A stretch of 10,016 bases of DNA from CAZTVN01 sp964617145 (GTDB lineage: Bacteria > Patescibacteriota > Gracilibacteria > UBA1369 > JACRIC01), in NCBI GenBank assembly GCA_964617145.1, contig CAZTVN010000046.1:1-10016 (forward strand), written 5' to 3'. The stretch's first letter is position 1; each line of letters begins with the position of its first letter. Below are positions 7,074-10,016 of the stretch, piece by piece. Below the pieces are notes generated by a model, which saw only the letters and a list, made by a program, of their open reading frames with translations, was not told the DNA's origin and made no database searches. The position numbers and the translations under genes are program-made.

Positions 7074-7720
7074 TAAGATGCTTGATTAAGGAAAGATTGA
7101 ACAACCGAGCGAAACTCTTCATAACTTTTGGGATTTTCAATAAGAATATCATTAATAAAAAAAGTCGGCGTTCCACGAATCCCAAGCTCTATTCCTTTCT
7201 TATAATCCTCATCAATTCGATCTAAAACAATATCATTCTCCAAATCATTTTTAAATTTTGGGATATCGAGAGAAAGACTTTCGGCATATCCAAAAATAAC
7301 TTCTTTAGGATCGGAAGCGTTCACCCAATCAGTTTGATGCTCAAAAAGAAGTTTATGCATAGGCCAAAAAGCATCTTGAAGTCCAGCAGCCTCAGAGGCT
7401 TGAGCAGCCAAATTAGCATATTTATGAATAGAACGAAGGGGAAAGTGGTGATACTCTAATGCAACACTGTCTGGAAACTCTTGAAGTAATTGTTCAACAA
7501 GAGAAAAATATGCCCGACAGGCAGGACACTGAAAATCGCTATACTCCTTTATCACAACTTTCGCTTGAACCGCTCCCTTACTCCATGGCTGAAATGAAAC
7601 AACATTATCTGATTGACTCGAGGTACAAGAACTAAGAAAAATGACCAATAAAAAAAGCCCAAAAAAAGAAAATCGCGATAAAAATTTTAAAAACCGACGA
7701 AGGCGTATGAGAGATAGCAT
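7073..7720 (-). CDS. DsbA-family thiol oxidoreductase lipoprotein
   Basis: This is a thioredoxin-fold protein of the DsbA/DsbG-like group that would make or exchange disulfides in proteins outside the membrane. Counted from the ATG at 7718-7720 it has 215 residues: a basic start, a hydrophobic segment (17-29), the lipobox LSSC with the lipidated Cys at 32, the active-site motif CPAC (65-68) after YSDFQ, a helical insertion domain (about 100-175) and the cis-proline loop GTPTFFIN (183-190). I chose this start because the frame's first ATG (7807) would add 29 residues, overlap the divergent gene and bury the signal peptide; the internal ATG gives a classic lipoprotein signal. It is the first gene of a probable operon with the deacetylase fusion (TAATG overlap) and uvrB. 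A membrane thiol carrier is encoded divergently 73 bp away and is its likely redox partner. Whether it oxidises or isomerises is not decided by the sequence. Confidence 0.88.
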   Translation of the reverse strand: MLSLIRLRRFLKFLSRFSFFGLFLLVIFLSSCTSSQSDNVVSFQPWSKGAVQAKVVIKEYSDFQCPACRAYFSLVEQLLQEFPDSVALEYHHFPLRSIHKYANLAAQASEAAGLQDAFWPMHKLLFEHQTDWVNASDPKEVIFGYAESLSLDIPKFKNDLENDIVLDRIDEDYKKGIELGIRGTPTFFINDILIENPKSYEEFRSVVQSFLNQAS

Positions 7721-7725
7721 TGGAA

Positions 7726-7741
7726 ATATTTTATAAAATAT
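7726..7741. promoter_or_regulatory. 16-bp perfect palindrome in the divergent promoter region
   Basis: ATATTTTATAAAATAT reads the same on both strands and overlaps the proposed -10 box of the minus-strand operon. It lies 6 bp from that start codon. It could be a repressor site or simply an AT-rich two-way -10 region. A direct repeat GCTGTAA (7742-7748 and 7762-7768), spaced by 20 bp or about two helical turns, lies beside it. Confidence 0.3.
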
Positions 7742-7757
7742 GCTGTAATTGTAACAA
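7730..7757 (-). promoter_or_regulatory. candidate promoter of the dsbA-like operon
   Basis: On the minus strand TTGTTA (7757-7752) is followed after 16 bp by TATAAA (7735-7730). A start near 7723 would make the mRNA almost leaderless for the ATG at 7720. An alternative -10, TACAAT (7753-7748), would give a leader of about 20 nt but has only a weak -35. Confidence 0.35.
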
Positions 7758-7793
7758 AATCGCTGTAAAAATAAAAAAAAATCCTTAAAAACA

Positions 7794-9086
7794 ATGAATA
7801 AGTTCAAACATCATCTAGAACATCAGCTTAAATATATTTGCTGGCTTGGGCTTTTAAGTCTTCTTTTTTTTATTTCGATCCATGCCAGCTTTGCCCATAA
7901 CCCTGAAGAAAACAATCCAAACGAGATTCAGGAAAAAGCTGTACCCATTCATGTATTTGAACGCAAAGATTGTGCTCACTGTATCGAGGAACGTTCATTT
8001 CTTGAAGAACTCAAAAAAAATCGCGAAGATATTATTGTCACATACCATGATATAAACATCGAAGAAGAAAAAGAATCTTTCGAAAAAATACTAGAACTTG
8101 AAGGCCTTCCAAAAGTCACGCCTACAACGATCATCGGATGGACGGTAATTCAAGGTTTTGATCAGGCAGAAACGACAGGAGTAAGATTCCAAACACTCAT
8201 TGAAAACAATAAAAATGAAGAAACCTATCATTCTTTGGATGAATTTTTAGAAAAAGGAGGAAGTAAAAATCGCGAAGAAGTAGAAGATGGAACATGTTCT
8301 GAAAAATTGGGGGCTTTATGCGAAACAAAAAATGAACCATTTCTTGTAAAAATCCCATTTATAGGGGTAGTTGATGTGAGTCGATACTCTTTACCATTGC
8401 TCTCAATCGTTTTAGGGTTCGTTGACGGTTTCAATCCCTGCGCCATGTGGGTACTCATTATGCTGCTCACGATTCTTATTCAAACACATTCAAAAAAAAG
8501 AATGTGGCAAATGGCCGGTCTTTTTATATTGGCGGAAACTCTAATGTATTATGGAATTCTCAATGTTTGGATGACAACTTGGGATTTTATTGGTATGGAC
8601 AAAGTCATAACACCAATAGTTGGACTTGTGTCTTTGGGAGCAGGAGGATTTTTCTTAAAAGAATTTTTCTTTGGTGACAGTTCATGCAAAGTCGGAAATC
8701 TCGATTCAAAGAGTAAAATCAAACAAAAAATTGAACATTACGTCACGGAGCCCCTGACGATAATTACCGCACTGGGAATTTTAGGGCTGGCTTTTTCCGT
8801 AAACATTATCGAATTTGCCTGTTCTATCGGAATCCCTCAAGCATTTACAAAAATTTTAGATATCAACGCTCTTTCATGGATTACACGACAAGGACTTATG
8901 TTTTTATACATCCTCTTCTACATGATCGACGATTTCATCGTATTCGGCATAGCGCTCTACAGTTTTGAAAAAATCGGATTTACCGCCCATAAATATACTC
9001 GTGCCTCTCATCTTATCGGAGGCATCATAATGCTCATCTTAGGGCTTCTATTTTTATTCAAACCAGAAGCGCTTATTTTCGGATAA
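7794..9086 (+). CDS. secreted thioredoxin-like domain fused to CcdA/DsbD-type membrane electron carrier
   Basis: This 430-residue protein probably carries reducing equivalents across the membrane to an extracytoplasmic thiol domain, like a condensed DsbD. A signal peptide (hydrophobic 15-29, ASFA at 31-34, then H35) precedes a thioredoxin/glutaredoxin-like domain (about 50-155) with redox motif CAHC (60-63) and a TP pair (109-110) at the expected cis-proline site. A linker follows with two extra cysteines (168 and 176). From about 200 on there are six or so membrane segments of the CcdA/DsbD type, with NPC (Cys216) in the first and EFACSIG (Cys343) after the midpoint; this Cys pair is the membrane redox centre of the family. 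In DsbD the order is alpha-membrane-gamma; here a single thiol domain lies N-terminal. The gene is divergent from the DsbA-like lipoprotein, the obvious partner. No Shine-Dalgarno sequence is seen. The direction of electron flow is inferred. Confidence 0.88.
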   Translation: MNKFKHHLEHQLKYICWLGLLSLLFFISIHASFAHNPEENNPNEIQEKAVPIHVFERKDCAHCIEERSFLEELKKNREDIIVTYHDINIEEEKESFEKILELEGLPKVTPTTIIGWTVIQGFDQAETTGVRFQTLIENNKNEETYHSLDEFLEKGGSKNREEVEDGTCSEKLGALCETKNEPFLVKIPFIGVVDVSRYSLPLLSIVLGFVDGFNPCAMWVLIMLLTILIQTHSKKRMWQMAGLFILAETLMYYGILNVWMTTWDFIGMDKVITPIVGLVSLGAGGFFLKEFFFGDSSCKVGNLDSKSKIKQKIEHYVTEPLTIITALGILGLAFSVNIIEFACSIGIPQAFTKILDINALSWITRQGLMFLYILFYMIDDFIVFGIALYSFEKIGFTAHKYTRASHLIGGIIMLILGLLFLFKPEALIFG

Positions 9087-9095
9087 AAAACTTTA

Positions 9096-9120
9096 AGGAG
9101 GGTCTGAAAAACTTACGTTG
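9096..9120. repeat. degenerate solo end of the MITE-like family
   Basis: AGGAGGGTCTGAAAAAC then TTACGTTG closely follows the left end of the two elements at 989 and 2249 (AGGAGGTGCTGAAAAAC then ATAACGTTG), with a changed dinucleotide and a small deletion. No matching right arm is evident downstream, so this looks like a decayed remnant, just after the stop of the membrane thiol carrier gene. With about 25 bp of match, chance cannot be wholly excluded. Confidence 0.45.
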
Positions 9121-9153
9121 AGTAGGATAAATGTTATGTCAGGGTAGCTGTAT

Positions 9154-9183
9154 TTGACTTTAAAAATACCTATACGCTATACT
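9154..9183 (+). promoter_or_regulatory. promoter of the toxin-antitoxin operon
   Basis: TTGACT (9154-9159) is followed after 18 bp by TATACT (9178-9183), close to the consensus. The start codon of the antitoxin lies 30 bp past the -10 box. No Shine-Dalgarno sequence is present in the leader. Confidence 0.65.
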
Positions 9184-9204
9184 ATAAAGTAGTCTTTAAA
9201 GTAT
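9179..9204. promoter_or_regulatory. palindromic operator of the toxin-antitoxin operon
   Basis: ATACTATAAAG (9179-9189) and CTTTAAAGTAT (9194-9204) form an inverted repeat matching at 10 of 11 positions around a 4-bp spacer. It overlaps the -10 box and the expected transcription start. Autorepression by the antitoxin, strengthened by toxin binding, is the family norm, so this is the probable binding site. Confidence 0.55.
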
Positions 9205-9213
9205 ATTTTAAAT

Positions 9214-9489
9214 ATGACAAAAATAATTGGCATTAAAGAACTTCAGACAAAAACAAAAAAAATACGAGAAGACGTTAAAAAAGGAATTCATTTCATTGTA
9301 GTCTGGAGATCAAAACCGATTTTTGAAATCAGTCCATTCGAAGAAACAGGATTTGCTAATCTCATGAAATCAACGAATCTCTATACGGAAGACTTTATTC
9401 GTCTCTTAGAGGAAGCAGAGGAAGATGTCCGAAAAGGTCGAACAAAAACATTCAAAAACACAACAGAGTTTCTAAAATCTCTGACATGA
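9214..9489 (+). CDS. Phd/YefM-type antitoxin
   Basis: This 91-residue protein has the layout of Phd/YefM antitoxins. An N-terminal fold of the IGIKELQTKTKKIREDVKKG type (5-24) and a beta strand FIVVWRSKPIFEISP (27-41) would dimerise and bind the operator. An acidic helix and Lys-rich tail follow (about 57-91, ending EFLKSLT), which would wrap and neutralise the toxin. Its TGA stop overlaps the start of the toxin gene by 4 bp (ATGA), so the two are translationally coupled. The promoter with a palindromic operator lies directly upstream. The gene follows the membrane thiol carrier gene with a 127-bp gap. The assignment rests on fold pattern and pairing with the toxin; exact subfamily is uncertain. 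Confidence 0.8.
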   Translation: MTKIIGIKELQTKTKKIREDVKKGIHFIVVWRSKPIFEISPFEETGFANLMKSTNLYTEDFIRLLEEAEEDVRKGRTKTFKNTTEFLKSLT

Positions 9490-9752
9490 GAATAATTGAA
9501 ACTACGCGCTTCCGAATTTCTTTCGAAAAACTACAGAAACCTACAAAACAAAAAGTAAAAAAACAATTTCAACTCTTTTTTAAAAATATTTTTCACCCTT
9601 CACTCCATACAGAAAAACTCAAACCTCGTCATAAAAATATTTGGTCTTTTCGCGTGGATAAAAACTATCGAGTGATCTTTAGCGTATCATCTCAAGACAC
9701 GATTCTTTTAATTGATATCGGACCACATAATATGTACAAAAAAATTCGATAG
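9486..9752 (+). CDS. RelE/ParE-superfamily toxin
   Basis: This 88-residue, strongly basic protein (many Lys and Arg) fits the RelE/ParE toxin fold: a helical hairpin (about 11-35), then the strand pattern LKPRHKNIWSFRVDKNYRVIF (45-65, one of the family's most typical stretches) and ILLIDIGPHNMYKKI (73-87). The C-terminal His81 and Tyr84 in PHNMY are placed like the catalytic residues of ribosome-dependent mRNA endonucleases (RelE, YafQ, YoeB group), which favours mRNA cleavage over gyrase poisoning, but this is inferred. The start ATG overlaps the antitoxin stop, giving one operon. No terminator is visible before the convergent tRNA gene, 40 bp downstream. Confidence 0.82.
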   Translation: MRIIETTRFRISFEKLQKPTKQKVKKQFQLFFKNIFHPSLHTEKLKPRHKNIWSFRVDKNYRVIFSVSSQDTILLIDIGPHNMYKKIR

Positions 9753-9792
9753 GAGAAATAAACGGTCAATTTTTCGGAATATCAGATTTTAC

Positions 9793-9866
9793 TGCGCCCG
9801 GCAGGATTCGAACCTGCGACTTCAGGCTCCGCAAGCCTGCGTTCTATCCAACTGAACTACGAGCGC
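9793..9866 (-). tRNA. tRNA-Arg (anticodon GCG)
   Basis: Reading on the minus strand from 9866, all arms of a 74-nt tRNA are present. The acceptor stem GCGCTCG pairs with CGGGCGC (one G-U), with discriminator A (9793). The D arm is GTTC/GAAC, and the anticodon stem CAGGC/GCCTG encloses the loop TTGCGGA, with anticodon GCG at positions 34-36. The T arm has GGTTCGAATCC. The D loop contains the A20 expected for arginine identity, and G37 follows G36 as usual. CCA is not encoded (the next bases are GT), so it must be added after transcription. Most bacteria read CGN codons with tRNA-Arg(ACG), modified to inosine; GCG here is unusual. Confidence 0.95.
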
Positions 9867-9892
9867 ACAGTCAAAAAGCTAAAAACATCGAT

Positions 9893-9920
9893 ATTGTAAC
9901 AAAAAAAAACATTTTCGCAA
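9893..9920 (-). promoter_or_regulatory. promoter of the tRNA-Arg gene
   Basis: On the minus strand TTGCGA (9920-9915) and TACAAT (9898-9893) are separated by 16 bp that include a T-run. Transcription would begin near 9886, about 20 nt before the mature tRNA 5' end, a normal leader for RNase P removal. Confidence 0.5.
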
Positions 9921-9960
9921 TAATCACAATTGTAACTACTCACAAGGAATCAACGGGGAT

Positions 9961-9981
9961 AAAAAAAGCGGGCGGGGCTTT
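9961..9981 (-). terminator. possible intrinsic terminator of a minus-strand gene beyond the window
   Basis: On the minus strand AAAGC and GCTTT form a 5-bp stem around the loop CCCGCCC, followed by a run of seven T. The stem is short with only two G-C pairs, so strength is doubtful. It would end transcription coming from the right and insulate the tRNA promoter. No coding region could be assigned in 9867-10016. Confidence 0.25.
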
Positions 9982-10016
9982 CCCTTAAGGACATTGCCGA
10001 GCAATTGGGAACCGTC

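Noticed and set aside
7721..7807. Longer N-terminus for the DsbA-like protein, starting at 7807
   Set aside because: It would add 29 residues before an otherwise classic lipoprotein signal peptide and overlap the start of the divergent gene.
9480..9495. Recoded UGA (glycine) as in Gracilibacteria
   Set aside because: TGA ends the antitoxin exactly at the usual ATGA overlap with the toxin, and the other genes show family-typical lengths with standard stops.
9950..10016. Possible coding end at the right edge of the window
   Set aside because: The longest frames on either strand are under 40 codons without recognisable motif, and the GC-rich stretch is better read as a weak terminator-like hairpin.

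Overview
The window is AT-rich, densely coded bacterial DNA, most likely from a member of the Patescibacteria/CPR radiation (Peregrinibacteria-like or a neighbour). This placement is inferred. It rests on an AT-rich genome with a GC-rich short repeat inside a coding region, a predicted extracytoplasmic glycoside hydrolase of the DUF4015 type, starts without clear Shine-Dalgarno sequences, and a tRNA without encoded CCA. The antitoxin gene ends in TGA within a textbook ATGA overlap, which argues against the UGA=Gly code of Gracilibacteria/Absconditabacteria.

Layout: 2-109 (+) may be the last 36 codons of an unidentified gene. The minus strand then carries, in order of transcription, a DsbA-like lipoprotein (7720-7073), a very large secreted polysaccharide deacetylase-LysM-DUF4015 fusion (7073-4425, joined by a TAATG overlap), uvrB (4396-2423), a lipoprotein with beta-propeller-like repeats (2187-1411), and an acidic hypothetical protein (964-155). 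Two related inverted-repeat elements (MITE-like) fill the gaps on either side of the lipoprotein gene: 989-1277, with perfect 47-bp terminal inverted repeats, and 2249-2413, an internally deleted relative. A decayed end of the same family lies near 9096. Divergent from the dsbA-like gene, 7794-9086 (+) encodes a secreted thioredoxin/glutaredoxin-like domain fused to a CcdA/DsbD-type membrane electron carrier. A Phd/RelE-type toxin-antitoxin pair follows (9214-9752, +) with a clear promoter and palindromic operator, then a minus-strand tRNA-Arg with anticodon GCG (9793-9866).

The genes suggest one main theme, cell-envelope work outside the membrane. The DsbA-like lipoprotein and the Trx-CcdA fusion form a compact candidate thiol redox system, encoded back to back over a 73-bp divergent promoter region. 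The coupled deacetylase/LysM/glycosidase is a likely wall- or polysaccharide-acting enzyme. uvrB is the only housekeeping gene in the likely three-gene operon. The points most worth a second look are a 90-bp GC-rich repeat inserted in frame into the signal peptide of the deacetylase fusion, the MITE family whose ends match the 16S rRNA 3' tail and the Shine-Dalgarno sequence, and the element edge that supplies part of a -35 box for the lipoprotein gene.
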